This document shows, piece after piece, positions 25,559-33,611 of a stretch of 35,331 nt of DNA; the first letter of the stretch is position 1; each line of letters begins with the position of its first letter. The position numbers and the translations under genes were made by a program. This DNA is from CAYRYU01 sp964428355. GTDB taxonomy: Bacteria; Muiribacteriota; Ozemobacteria; Ozemobacterales; Ozemobacteraceae. The DNA is taken from the NCBI GenBank assembly GCA_964428355.1, contig CAYRYU010000077.1, positions 1-35,331 on the forward strand, given 5' to 3'. The notes beneath the pieces are model-generated. The model ran no database searches. It saw only the letters and a program-made list of their open reading frames with translations, and was not told the origin of the DNA.

Positions 25559-25570
25559 TTGTCAAAGAAC
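25559..25570 (-). promoter_or_regulatory. BoxA-like antitermination motif at the RNA 5' end
   Basis: The minus strand reads GTTCTTTGACAA about 12 nt after the predicted start of transcription, close to the rRNA boxA sequence GCTCTTTAACAA bound by NusB/NusE (10 of 12 bases). Such a site would help RNA polymerase cross a long untranslated, structured unit. Part of it also lies in the closing helix of the RNA, so the match may be coincidental. Confidence 0.35.
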
Positions 25571-25588
25571 CGATCACTCAACAAACCC

Positions 25589-25617
25589 AATATAACAGCC
25601 CCACCCCCAAATGTCAA
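25589..25617 (-). promoter_or_regulatory. Consensus sigma70-type promoter of the noncoding RNA
   Basis: On the minus strand, TTGACA (complement at 25612-25617) is separated by exactly 17 bp from TATATT (complement at 25589-25594). The -35 is a perfect match and the -10 matches five of six bases. Seven bases on, position 25582 is the G that begins the closing helix of the RNA, so the predicted start and the start of the structure coincide. Confidence 0.9.
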
Positions 25618-25629
25618 CTTTTTTCTCTG

Positions 25630-25902
25630 GTGACACATTACTGATTCTTTTGCTCTCTCCGGATGCCGCTTTCGCGAGGAAACCTGTCCCTGATTTTCAC
25701 CATCGTACCGTTCAAAAACCTCTCTTTTCGCCCAAAGCCCAATCCTCCCGATTTTTCACCTCTCAATCAAGAAGAACGATCATGGGGGTTGAAAAAACAG
25801 GTCGAATCAATGATCTTCTTTGCCCGATTTCGTAAAATTAGGGACAGGTGGGCCATCTGAAACCTGCATCATCAGAGACGAGAAAAATCAGTAACATGTC
25901 AC
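25630..25902. repeat. Nested inverted-repeat element, REP/MITE-like
   Basis: The outer repeats are 17 bp, GTGACACATTACTGATT at 25630-25646 and its inverted partner AATCAGTAACATGTCAC at 25886-25902 (15 of 17 paired). The inner repeats are 15 bp, CCTGTCCCTGATTTT at 25683-25697 and AAAATTAGGGACAGG at 25834-25848 (14 of 15 paired). The 273-bp unit has no gene and ends three bases from the stop codon of the neighbouring gene. The GGGACAG and GTGACAC ends resemble REP sequences linked to REP-associated tyrosine transposases in other genomes; this comparison is from memory. No transposase is in the window. Confidence 0.7.
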
Positions 25903-25905
25903 GAG

Positions 25906-28900
25906 TTAGAAGGTGATTACCATTTTTCCGTTGGCGACGGTTGCTTCGTAGCCGTTTCCATTGAGGGTTGCAGAGGATTTCACGCGTTTGACTTCGCCGT
26001 CGATCATGCTGTCGGTACCGATGTATTGGGAGAAGTTCAAGCCACCTTCCATCACGTTTCCGGGTTGGGCGGAATCGATCTCCTTATGGGAGAAGAATAA
26101 CTTGTAGCGCTGGTTCCGCGAGGAAGGGGTCAGTACGAAGGCGGCACGCTTTTCCCACTCCCTGCTGGGTTGCCGAAAGTCGATGATGTTCCTTTGGACA
26201 CCCATCTCCAGGGTGGCAAATTTTGAAAACACCCGCTGGAAATCAACTGCCCCGGACCGAGTCCGTTTGTCGTTCTCATTGGCGAAAATGTCGTTTTCGT
26301 CGCGGTCCTCGAGGCGTGAGTCGAGAATGTATCCCTCCCAAAATTCGTCCCGGAGTTCGATTCTCTTGACGGTATCCTTCATCTCGTAAATCGGAGAGAG
26401 AGTCCTGGTCTTTCCGCTCTCATACTCTGTCGACAACCGCAATTGCTTGAAGGGAGTGTATCTGACCTCGAATGTGCGGCGGTCGTTGTTCGAAAGCTCC
26501 AGTTGCGTTGCCCGGTCCTTGACGTCGCGCCTCTTCCAGTCGATGTTCGTCTCCACTTTCTCACTCAGGCGATAGTTCGTCGAGACGTTCGCCGAAGTCT
26601 TCCTGACCGGGTTTTCGAACCGGCTCACAATCTCCTCGGCGGTCGATGAATTGAGGAGGCTGGAGGGAAGAATGAACTTGGCCGCATCCAAACTGGAGTC
26701 ACGAACGATCTTCGAGGTGTTCTCGACCTTGTATTTCAGTTGTGTGATGCAGTCCCGGTTGGGTTGCAGGCGAATCCGGGAGTCCGCGACCTGGTCGGTT
26801 CGGTGGGTCTCGAGCAGCAGGTCATCCTCGGTCCTCCATTGGAGTATCCCACGGGCATTCACGATGCGATTGGGCTCGTAGTTCACGTCGAGCGAACAGT
26901 TCCGGGTTTCATTCCTGATCTGGTCGCGTTCGCTTTCGTCATCGAAGGTGAGGCGGGAAGCGGCCACCGTCCACAGGAACTTCTTGTTCTTGTCGCAACC
27001 GACATTGAATCCCATGTTCAGGACCTTCGTATCGGAAGCCGGAATGAGGGAATCGACGTATGCCGTGTTCTCGACCTTGACCTGGGAAAACACCTTGCCG
27101 AAATCGTGGTCCCAGACGAGGGTTCCAACGTTCTTGTCCCTGTCGAGGAGAGGGGTTCCAGATGCCTCGCGATCCATCTGTTTTCCGACCCGCCCCTCGA
27201 GCTGGTTTTTGGGACCGTATTTCCACGTTGCCCCCCCGTTCACGTCGGTGAAATCGACTTTCGAAAGGGTGGGGTCCGCGGAAAGATTGGTCTTGGATTT
27301 TTCCAGGCCCATGAAAAGCTGGAGGTTTTTCCGAAGCGCGAAATTCAGGCGGCCGTTTCCCTTGAGAATGTCGCTCACGAGGCCACGTTCACCCAGCTGG
27401 GTGACCCCGGATTCGCGGCCTATAAGGCGAAACTCCTTGTCTATCCGCCGGAATCCGACTTCTCCCGAAAGCCTCCGTCCGTGGGCCAGAAGGGAAAGGC
27501 GGCTCGCATTTCCGGTCCGGGACTTGTCCTGTTCGGTCTCTTCGCTGTTCTTGTTCGGATCGTACAAGGAGATGGAGGTTTCGCCCGCGAGAGAGATCGA
27601 CGGAGTGACAGGCCATTTTCCCTCGAGATCGAGGATCCGGTGGTCGACCGGCCGGACAGTGCCAGAGGCCGAGTTCTCGGATTTGGGAACGGAAGCGTCG
27701 TATTCGTCCAGATAACTGACCGAAAGCCTCCGCTCGGGATCACGGATATATTCGACCGAGCAACCAAGGGTGTTGCGCTTGAAAGCCAACTTCTTGTCAG
27801 TGACTTCGTACTCGACGACGATCCAGCTCGTGGGTTCGATCGGCAGAACGCGGGCCTGGAACCTCAGTATTCCGTCCTCGTAATCGATTATGTAATCGGT
27901 TCCACGGGCCAGGAGACCGCCGTCGATCGTTACCCGCTCGGAATTCATGACCACGGGGCTTCCCAAAAGACGAAACTCCTGCTGATCGCCCGCACCGCGG
28001 AACTGCTCACGTCTCGCCAGGCCCTTGGATTGCGAAAAGAGGAAGATGGTGTTGAAATGCGGGTTGATCTCGCCTTTGGCGAGGATGCCGCGAACCTCTT
28101 TCCGGTTCAACGCGAACTCGCTGTTCTGAAGGAAGATCGGAAAATCCCCCATGACGAAGTCCCATTTCGGACCGTCGATGTTCACCGTGAAGCGACGCTC
28201 TTCGTCCTCCTTGTCATCGAGGACTGCGTTCACCGCCGCATTCCGGGAAATCTCTCCCTGGATCTCCAGATGGAGGCTCTGATCCATGTGGAATCCGGGG
28301 ATGGAATCATAGTGTTCGGTGGAGAAGTGCCCGATGTCGCCCTTCACTTCAGCCTTCTTCACTTCGAAGGTCTTGGTCCCGGAAATCTCGAGCTTCCTCT
28401 CCTCCCTGGTTTCTTCGGGCTCGGGAGGCCTGACGATGGGTGCGGGAGGGGCCGCAGACAGGGGCGGCCGAGGCTTCCCCGAAGGAAGTCCGCCACCCTT
28501 TCCGTGGGCGGGGCTCCCTGGCTCATGGGGAAGATGTTCATTGGAACTCAGATCCGGGCACACATTGGGGGTTCCGGATGCCGGGAAGCTCTTGGGTGGA
28601 TTAGGCTGCGGCCTTTTCCAGAAGGATTTGAACCGGCGGAAAGCGACTTTGACACGGTCCCAAACCTTTTCCGTCCCGACACTCCGGGAATCCGTAGCCC
28701 CCGCTGTCAGCGTGGTCAGGGCAGGAGTTCTGGTGGCGGCGGGTTTAGCGGACCTTTTGAAACGGAAGTACTTTCCGACCTTCTTCAGGGAACTCCCGAT
28801 GCCCTGATACATGCGGCCGGCACTTTCGCGATACTTTTCCCACCTCGTTTTAGGTTCGGGGTCGAGGGTTTCCGATGCCGGAGGCACCGCCCGGAAGGTG

Positions 28901-29583
28901 GCCGAGGCGTTCCCCGCAAGAACAGGCACCATGGAAAGGGTCCCGGTCGGGGACGAGAGCGTTGCGGAGGGAAACGGGACGGGAGGAAGGGAAGCCGGTT
29001 TCGAAACCAAGGCCGCTGAAACCTGAACCGGCCGAACCAGCTGAACCGGTCTCCCTGAACTCGCGATGCATGGTTTGAGGGGCGCAGGACTCGCCGGGAC
29101 AATCGAACCTCCGGGGTTTGAAGAAATTCGGGAAGGTTCCCTGGGGAGCTGCGCCATTCCAGCTTTTCGGGTACATTCGCCCACTCGTGGGGTTCGATTT
29201 TTCACGACCTTGAGGGAAGCATGCTTCAGAGGGACGGTCCCGCTTGCGGGGGAAGGTTTCTTTCCCGGACGGTTTCCAATCCTCGGAGTCGCAGATGCCA
29301 CCAATTTCTTGGAGGCCGAAGCCGAAACCTCCACATTGGTCGAATCGGTCTTCTGACGAAGCGAGGTTTCCCTGCGGTATTTTTTCCAGAAGTTCCGAAT
29401 ATTCCGGCTTTTCGTTCCGATACCGCGAAACCAGTCGTCGCCCTGAAGGGAGGCGGTCGTCGTTGCTGCAAGCGCTTGTCCCAATGCCCGTTCAGCCGCA
29501 AACGAAAGGGACACTCCGAGGAACAGGAGCAATGGAAAGTACCAAAGCCCCCTTTTCGCGGTTGACGAATGAACTGGGATCAT
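25906..29583 (-). CDS. Large secreted protein, probable outer-membrane beta-barrel
   Basis: I do not recognise the family of this 1225-residue protein. The N-terminus has a hydrophobic signal segment (WYFPLLLFLGVSLSFAA, near 14-30). Residues about 40-400 are a low-complexity stretch rich in Pro, Ser, Thr, Ala, Lys and Arg. From about 405 to the end the sequence alternates short polar and aromatic strands, as in a beta-barrel, and the last residues are MVITF; a terminal Phe is the classic outer-membrane insertion signal. A block near 560-580 (GTDYIIDYEDGILRF) is a type of motif seen in large surface barrels. The ATG overlaps the xerD stop as ATGA, so translation is coupled. The linker could reach through the periplasm or peptidoglycan. 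A role in secretion, adhesion or motility cannot be chosen from the sequence. Confidence 0.82.
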   Translation of the reverse strand: MIPVHSSTAKRGLWYFPLLLFLGVSLSFAAERALGQALAATTTASLQGDDWFRGIGTKSRNIRNFWKKYRRETSLRQKTDSTNVEVSASASKKLVASATPRIGNRPGKKPSPASGTVPLKHASLKVVKNRTPRVGECTRKAGMAQLPREPSRISSNPGGSIVPASPAPLKPCIASSGRPVQLVRPVQVSAALVSKPASLPPVPFPSATLSSPTGTLSMVPVLAGNASATFRAVPPASETLDPEPKTRWEKYRESAGRMYQGIGSSLKKVGKYFRFKRSAKPAATRTPALTTLTAGATDSRSVGTEKVWDRVKVAFRRFKSFWKRPQPNPPKSFPASGTPNVCPDLSSNEHLPHEPGSPAHGKGGGLPSGKPRPPLSAAPPAPIVRPPEPEETREERKLEISGTKTFEVKKAEVKGDIGHFSTEHYDSIPGFHMDQSLHLEIQGEISRNAAVNAVLDDKEDEERRFTVNIDGPKWDFVMGDFPIFLQNSEFALNRKEVRGILAKGEINPHFNTIFLFSQSKGLARREQFRGAGDQQEFRLLGSPVVMNSERVTIDGGLLARGTDYIIDYEDGILRFQARVLPIEPTSWIVVEYEVTDKKLAFKRNTLGCSVEYIRDPERRLSVSYLDEYDASVPKSENSASGTVRPVDHRILDLEGKWPVTPSISLAGETSISLYDPNKNSEETEQDKSRTGNASRLSLLAHGRRLSGEVGFRRIDKEFRLIGRESGVTQLGERGLVSDILKGNGRLNFALRKNLQLFMGLEKSKTNLSADPTLSKVDFTDVNGGATWKYGPKNQLEGRVGKQMDREASGTPLLDRDKNVGTLVWDHDFGKVFSQVKVENTAYVDSLIPASDTKVLNMGFNVGCDKNKKFLWTVAASRLTFDDESERDQIRNETRNCSLDVNYEPNRIVNARGILQWRTEDDLLLETHRTDQVADSRIRLQPNRDCITQLKYKVENTSKIVRDSSLDAAKFILPSSLLNSSTAEEIVSRFENPVRKTSANVSTNYRLSEKVETNIDWKRRDVKDRATQLELSNNDRRTFEVRYTPFKQLRLSTEYESGKTRTLSPIYEMKDTVKRIELRDEFWEGYILDSRLEDRDENDIFANENDKRTRSGAVDFQRVFSKFATLEMGVQRNIIDFRQPSREWEKRAAFVLTPSSRNQRYKLFFSHKEIDSAQPGNVMEGGLNFSQYIGTDSMIDGEVKRVKSSATLNGNGYEATVANGKMVITF

Positions 29584-30473
29584 TTTGCTCTTGGGTGTGC
29601 CTGATTGTGGATCCGTATCAGATCCTTCGGGCTAAGATGGGTATAAATCTGGGTTGTAGCGATATCAGCATGCCCAAGCATCTCCTGGACCGCCAGAATG
29701 TCGGCGCCGCCCTCGAGCATGTGAGTCGCGCAGGAGTGCCTGAAAACGTGGGGTGAGACCTTTCTCGCAATCCCCGCCATGAGCGCATATTTCCGGACGA
29801 TCTTCCAGAGCCCCATCCGGGAAAGCTGCTTTCCAAAGGGGTTCAAAAAGAGGGTGCGGAGAGTGATATCGGTCACCAGTTTCGGCCGACCCCGGGAAAG
29901 GTACTCGGAAACCGCCTCGAGGGCGAACCTCCCAACGGGAACGATTCTCTCCTTCCCTCCTTTCCCGATCACGGAAAGAAACTCGGCCTGCCGGTTGAGG
30001 TTTCCAATCTCGATAGCGATCAATTCGGACTCGCGAATCCCGGTAGCATAGAGGAGTTCGAGAATTGCCTTGTCACGCAACCCTATCGGCTGTGAAAGGT
30101 CCGGCTGCTGGAGGATCCTCTCCATTTCGGCCACGGAAAGCACTTTGGGTAGCGGCCTTCCGAGCCTTGGAGCTTCCAGGACGGCGGTGGGATCGGTATC
30201 CAGCTTTCTTTCCCTGACCAGAAACCGGAAGAAACCGCGCAGTGCGGAAGCCTTTCGGGCAATGCTCCTCGAACCCAGCCCCTTGTCGTGAAGGGAAACC
30301 ATGAAAAGCGTGATCTGCCCGTCGATCGTAGGATCGTCGGGACGCCGGTTCTTCTCCTCGAGGAAGGAGAAGAAATCCACCAGGTCCCTTCGGTAGGCTT
30401 CAAGGGAGTTCGGCCGCAATCCTTTTTCCACGGACAGAAAGGCAAAGTATTGCTCTAAAAGGACGGAATCCAT
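29580..30473 (-). CDS. xerD: Tyrosine recombinase XerD
   Basis: The 297-residue protein has the length and layout of XerC/XerD: an N-terminal SAM-like core-binding domain (1-95) and a catalytic domain. The catalytic set is complete: Arg in ATGIRESEL, Lys in GKGGKERIVP, His-x-x-Arg in SPHVFRHSCATHML, the following His in LGHADIATTQ and the nucleophile Tyr in IYTHLS. The C-terminus RIHNQAHPRAK resembles XerD more than XerC. XerD works with XerC at dif to resolve chromosome dimers under FtsK control. GAGGAG lies six bases before the ATG. The position in a housekeeping operon, with no integrated element next to it, favours the chromosomal role over a phage integrase. Confidence 0.92.
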   Translation of the reverse strand: MDSVLLEQYFAFLSVEKGLRPNSLEAYRRDLVDFFSFLEEKNRRPDDPTIDGQITLFMVSLHDKGLGSRSIARKASALRGFFRFLVRERKLDTDPTAVLEAPRLGRPLPKVLSVAEMERILQQPDLSQPIGLRDKAILELLYATGIRESELIAIEIGNLNRQAEFLSVIGKGGKERIVPVGRFALEAVSEYLSRGRPKLVTDITLRTLFLNPFGKQLSRMGLWKIVRKYALMAGIARKVSPHVFRHSCATHMLEGGADILAVQEMLGHADIATTQIYTHLSPKDLIRIHNQAHPRAK

Positions 30474-30606
30474 TTGCGCTCCTCATTCAAACCGCCTTCC
30501 TATCTCTATCGGAAGAATCAGGGAAATACCTGAAGGGAGAGGGGATTCCGAAGGAACTCCCCCGCTTTCCAGTTGAAGGGAATCGGGCGAAAACTTCAGG
30601 TTTCCG

Positions 30607-32319
30607 TCAGGAGCTTCTGAGTTTCGAGGTGTACTGTTCCAGAAGGTTTCGGTAGACCTCGGGACCGAGTTTCGTGTTCTTCTTCTCTCTCAAGATCGGG
30701 ATGAGAGAGCGGATATCGCCTATCTTGGAGAGGGCCTCGAGGGTGTTCCGGTAGACGATCTCGTCGGGGTCCCTCAAACGCTCGATCAGAGCCGGAGTCG
30801 CGGTCTTCTCGCCGATCTCCCCGAGAGCGAAAACGGCCGAGGAGCGAACCCACTTGTTGGGATCGCGCGACCGCTCGATGAGGATTTCCACGACGTGGGT
30901 GTGACCCGTCTTCCAAAGGGCTATCGCCGCGTTCACCCGGACCCGGTCGGTTCCGTCGTTGAGAAAGGGTTCGATGAGGGATTTCAGATCGGCCTTCCCG
31001 AACCGGCTCAAACCCTCGACCGCGTTCGCCCGGACCCGAGGATCGGAGTGTCCCAGGTTCTCGACCAGGGCGGAAATGCATTCGTCGCTTCCCAGGCGGC
31101 TAAGACCGGACAGCAGGGTCGCCCGGACCCAGATATCGGTTTCGCCCTTGAGCATCCCGAGGAATCGGGGGGCGAACTTCTTCGCCCCAAGGGAAGAAAG
31201 GGCCTCGATGGCGTTGATCTTGAGCCACCTCTCCCTGGCGGAAAGGCAGGATTCGGCCAGGGCAATGCTCTTCTCCCCGCCTATGTTTCCCACCGCGAGG
31301 AGTATCTGTTCCCGGGCGGTGAGGGGAAGCGAGGTGAAATGCTTGAGGATTGTGTCCAAGACCGGTTTCCCCATGCTGGAGATCCCTTCCCGGCCAAGTT
31401 GCAGGAGTTGCTCGGATGAGCCGCCAAGAAGGTTGACGAAGACTTTGAAGAAAACCGGGTTCCGTTCGAAAACGGCTTTCCGGAGCAGTTCATGCCTGAC
31501 GTTCTCGTCTTTTTCCCGGGCTTCCCATTCAAGGATGATCTTCACCCGTTCCTCGGCGTTGAACAGGTTCAACCCGCTCATGGCCGCCAGCCGAAGGCCG
31601 GGATGCTGGTCCCTGAAGAATCCTTCGTAGAGGTCACGGTCCTGGATCGTCGGATGCCGGTTCAGGGACTGGACGAGAACCTGACGGATCGGATGCGCGG
31701 GAGACTTCGCCAGCCTCTTGAGCTGGGTCGAGGCCTGGTCATCACCCAACCTGGAAAGCGCGACTTGAGCCATCAGCGTGATTTCCCATTGCCGATGGGA
31801 GGAAAGGGCCTTGAGGGACTCGAGACGTTCCGAGGAAGGGAAACGGATGAAGTAGCTCAGCCCTTCCGTGAGAAGGAGGGGATCCTGGGACTGGGCGAGT
31901 ATCTCCGCCATGGCGGCGGAAACCCGGGGATCGTGTATTCCACACATGAGGCTGAGAAGCCGGCGACGCAATGCGGGAGGCCGGTCCGATACAGCGGCTT
32001 TGAGGAGGAGGTCCATGACAGAACCCAGGTCCATTCGGGAGAGGGCTCCTGCCGCTTTTTCCGCAAGGACCGGGTTTTCCGAAAGGGCGAAATCGACCAG
32101 ATACTTGATAGATTTGGGGTTGCCGATCTCACCGAGGGCGGCAAGGGTGGCTTCGACAACCTCCTCGTCGGTCGAGGAAAGGAGATCCACCAGGAGATCG
32201 GCATGCTCACCGACCTTCAGGATTCCAAGCGCCAGGACCGCGTTGACCTTCTCCTCACGGTTTCGGCTGGACAACCCGCCGATGATGTCCGAGAACCGCT
32301 TCGAATCCTTGCCGGCCAT
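30607..32319 (-). CDS. HEAT-repeat protein
   Basis: The protein is 570 residues long and built almost entirely of HEAT/PBS-lyase-type helical repeats of about 31 residues, most regular at the two ends. An example is DPRVRANAVEGLSRFG, followed by DRVRVNAAIALWKTG and KWVRSSAVFALGEIGEKTA. There is no signal peptide, membrane helix or enzymatic motif, so it is a cytoplasmic scaffold or protein-binding solenoid. The start is ATG 32319, which has GGAGG five bases upstream; this site lies inside the last codons of murA, whose stop is two bases before the ATG, so the two are coupled. GTG at 32325 is the alternative. The partner is unknown; neighbours murA and xerD suggest only operon membership. Confidence 0.9.
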   Translation of the reverse strand: MAGKDSKRFSDIIGGLSSRNREEKVNAVLALGILKVGEHADLLVDLLSSTDEEVVEATLAALGEIGNPKSIKYLVDFALSENPVLAEKAAGALSRMDLGSVMDLLLKAAVSDRPPALRRRLLSLMCGIHDPRVSAAMAEILAQSQDPLLLTEGLSYFIRFPSSERLESLKALSSHRQWEITLMAQVALSRLGDDQASTQLKRLAKSPAHPIRQVLVQSLNRHPTIQDRDLYEGFFRDQHPGLRLAAMSGLNLFNAEERVKIILEWEAREKDENVRHELLRKAVFERNPVFFKVFVNLLGGSSEQLLQLGREGISSMGKPVLDTILKHFTSLPLTAREQILLAVGNIGGEKSIALAESCLSARERWLKINAIEALSSLGAKKFAPRFLGMLKGETDIWVRATLLSGLSRLGSDECISALVENLGHSDPRVRANAVEGLSRFGKADLKSLIEPFLNDGTDRVRVNAAIALWKTGHTHVVEILIERSRDPNKWVRSSAVFALGEIGEKTATPALIERLRDPDEIVYRNTLEALSKIGDIRSLIPILREKKNTKLGPEVYRNLLEQYTSKLRSS

Positions 32320-32321
32320 GA

Positions 32322-33608
32322 TCACCTCCGGTTGTTCCCGTTGGGGGAGTCTTTTCCCTCGATCCGCTGGATATCAGCTCCGATTTTCTTCAGCCGCTCT
32401 ACCAGGTTTTCGTATCCGCGATCGATATGGAAAACGTTTCCGATTTCCGTCCTGCCCTCGGCAACCAGCCCTGCAAGAACAAGGGCGGCTCCTGCGCGGA
32501 GATCCGATGCCGCAACTGGGGCGCCGTGAAGGCGGTCGACGCCGTTCACGACAACGGTCCGGTCCCGGATGTTCAGGTTTGCTCCCATCCTCGCGAGTTC
32601 GGCGACGTGCATGAACCGGTTCTCGAAAACGGTTTCGGTCAGGAGCGAAGCCCCCTGGGCCAGGGACATCGCGACGATGAACTGGGCCTGCATGTCGGTT
32701 GGGAATCCCGGAAAGGGAAGGGTTTTTATCTCGACCGGGCGAAGCCTGGGAATGCTTCTGACCCGGCAGGCGGTTCCATGGAAATCGAGGGTTACGCCCA
32801 TTTCCCCGAGCTTGGCGATGACCGCCTGGTTATGGGAGGAAATGCAGGGATCTATCTCGATGTCACCCCCCGCGATCGCACCCAGGACGAGGAAGGTTCC
32901 CGCGTCGATCCGGTCGGGAATGATCGAATACCGGGTCCCTTTGAGGCGTTTGACGCCTTCGACGGTGATGCAGGGGCTTCCGGCCCCGGACACCCGGGCA
33001 CCCGCTGAGTTCAGGAACTCGGCCAGATCCACGATCTCGGGTTCCTGGGCAGAGTTCTCGATCTGGGTGGTTCCTTCGGCAAGGGTGGCGGCCATCATCA
33101 GATTCTCGGTGGCACCTACGGATGGGAAATCGAGAAGGATCCTGGTTCCCACAAGCTTCTCGGCGACAGCGACCGCGCACCCTCCCTCGAGGGAAACAGT
33201 CGCACCGAGAGCTTCGAACCCTTTCAGGTGGATGTTCACTGGCCTCACCCCGATGGCGCACCCGCCGGGTAAAGGAATCCTGGCCTTTTTCAAACGGGCG
33301 AGAAGAGGCCCCATGACGAAGAAGCTCGCACGCATGGTCTTGACAAGCTCGTAAGGTGCTTCGTCACGGACCCCGGCACCGCAATCGATGGTCAGGGAAC
33401 CTTCCCGCTGCCTCGACGTCCGGGCACCAAGACTCTGGAGAACCTTCTCCATCGTCTCTACATCGTTCAACCTGGGGATATTTGAAAGCTCGACCGGTTC
33501 CTCGCAAAGCAGCGAAGCAGCCATGATGGGAAGCGCGGCATTCTTGGCCCCGCCGATATGGACCTTTCCGGAAAGCGGTTTCCCACCTTCAATGATCAAT
33601 TGTGCCAT
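32322..33608 (-). CDS. murA: UDP-N-acetylglucosamine 1-carboxyvinyltransferase MurA
   Basis: MurA transfers enolpyruvate from PEP to UDP-GlcNAc, the first committed step of peptidoglycan synthesis, in the cytoplasm. The 428-residue protein has full family length. The substrate-binding Lys22-Asn23 is in GGAKNAALP, the mobile-loop Cys117 in LPGGCAIGVRPVN, and the late Arg in DRGYENLVERL. The Cys (rather than Asp) predicts a fosfomycin-susceptible enzyme by family knowledge. It lies three bases after the deaminase gene and its stop overlaps the ribosome-binding region of the HEAT gene. Nothing unusual is seen in the sequence. Confidence 0.97.
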   Translation of the reverse strand: MAQLIIEGGKPLSGKVHIGGAKNAALPIMAASLLCEEPVELSNIPRLNDVETMEKVLQSLGARTSRQREGSLTIDCGAGVRDEAPYELVKTMRASFFVMGPLLARLKKARIPLPGGCAIGVRPVNIHLKGFEALGATVSLEGGCAVAVAEKLVGTRILLDFPSVGATENLMMAATLAEGTTQIENSAQEPEIVDLAEFLNSAGARVSGAGSPCITVEGVKRLKGTRYSIIPDRIDAGTFLVLGAIAGGDIEIDPCISSHNQAVIAKLGEMGVTLDFHGTACRVRSIPRLRPVEIKTLPFPGFPTDMQAQFIVAMSLAQGASLLTETVFENRFMHVAELARMGANLNIRDRTVVVNGVDRLHGAPVAASDLRAGAALVLAGLVAEGRTEIGNVFHIDRGYENLVERLKKIGADIQRIEGKDSPNGNNRR

Positions 33609-33611
33609 GGT

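Larger units (their letters stand above)
24469..25582 (-). ncRNA. Putative large structured noncoding RNA, about 1.1 kb, unknown class
   Basis: No credible protein gene fits here: frames are short and of odd composition. A consensus promoter lies upstream and a strong terminator closes the unit. The first 33 nt of the predicted transcript (25582-25550) pair with nt 24547-24515: 11 Watson-Crick pairs, four G-U wobbles, six pairs, a 3x3 internal loop, then nine pairs. Many local hairpins follow, several capped by GNRA loops: GTCTCC-GCAA-GGAGAC near 25135-25150, TTCCCT-GCAA-AGGGAA near 25360-25377, AGCC-GCAA-GGCT near 25537-25548. Others are GCCGGA/TCCGGC near 25003-25026 and GACGT/ACGTC near 24680-24697. 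I found no match to landmarks of 16S, 23S, 5S, tmRNA, SRP or RNase P RNA, nor a group II intron domain V. It recalls the ornate large RNAs (OLE, GOLLD, ROOL) in style only. Confidence 0.75.

Noticed and set aside
24515..25582. rRNA fragment, RNase P RNA, tmRNA or group II intron
   Set aside because: I looked for landmark sequences of these RNAs, including the intron domain V, and found none; the size also does not fit. A covariance-model search would settle it.
24469..25582. CRISPR array
   Set aside because: There are no regularly spaced direct repeats; the repeats present are inverted and form hairpins.
24653..25595. Several plus-strand open frames (70-180 codons) in the 1.1 kb RNA region
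   Set aside because: Their composition is Pro/Ser/Arg-rich with no domain, they overlap each other in different frames, and the promoter and terminator show transcription of the opposite strand.
26740..29019. 759-codon plus-strand open frame opposite the barrel-protein gene
   Set aside because: The minus-strand product has a signal peptide, coupled start and barrel pattern; the plus-strand frame has no ribosome-binding site or recognisable domain and is a shadow of biased codon usage.
29580..30473. Phage or integrative-element integrase
   Set aside because: The length, complete XerD-like sequence and housekeeping neighbours fit chromosomal XerD; no att repeats, tRNA gene or phage genes are nearby.
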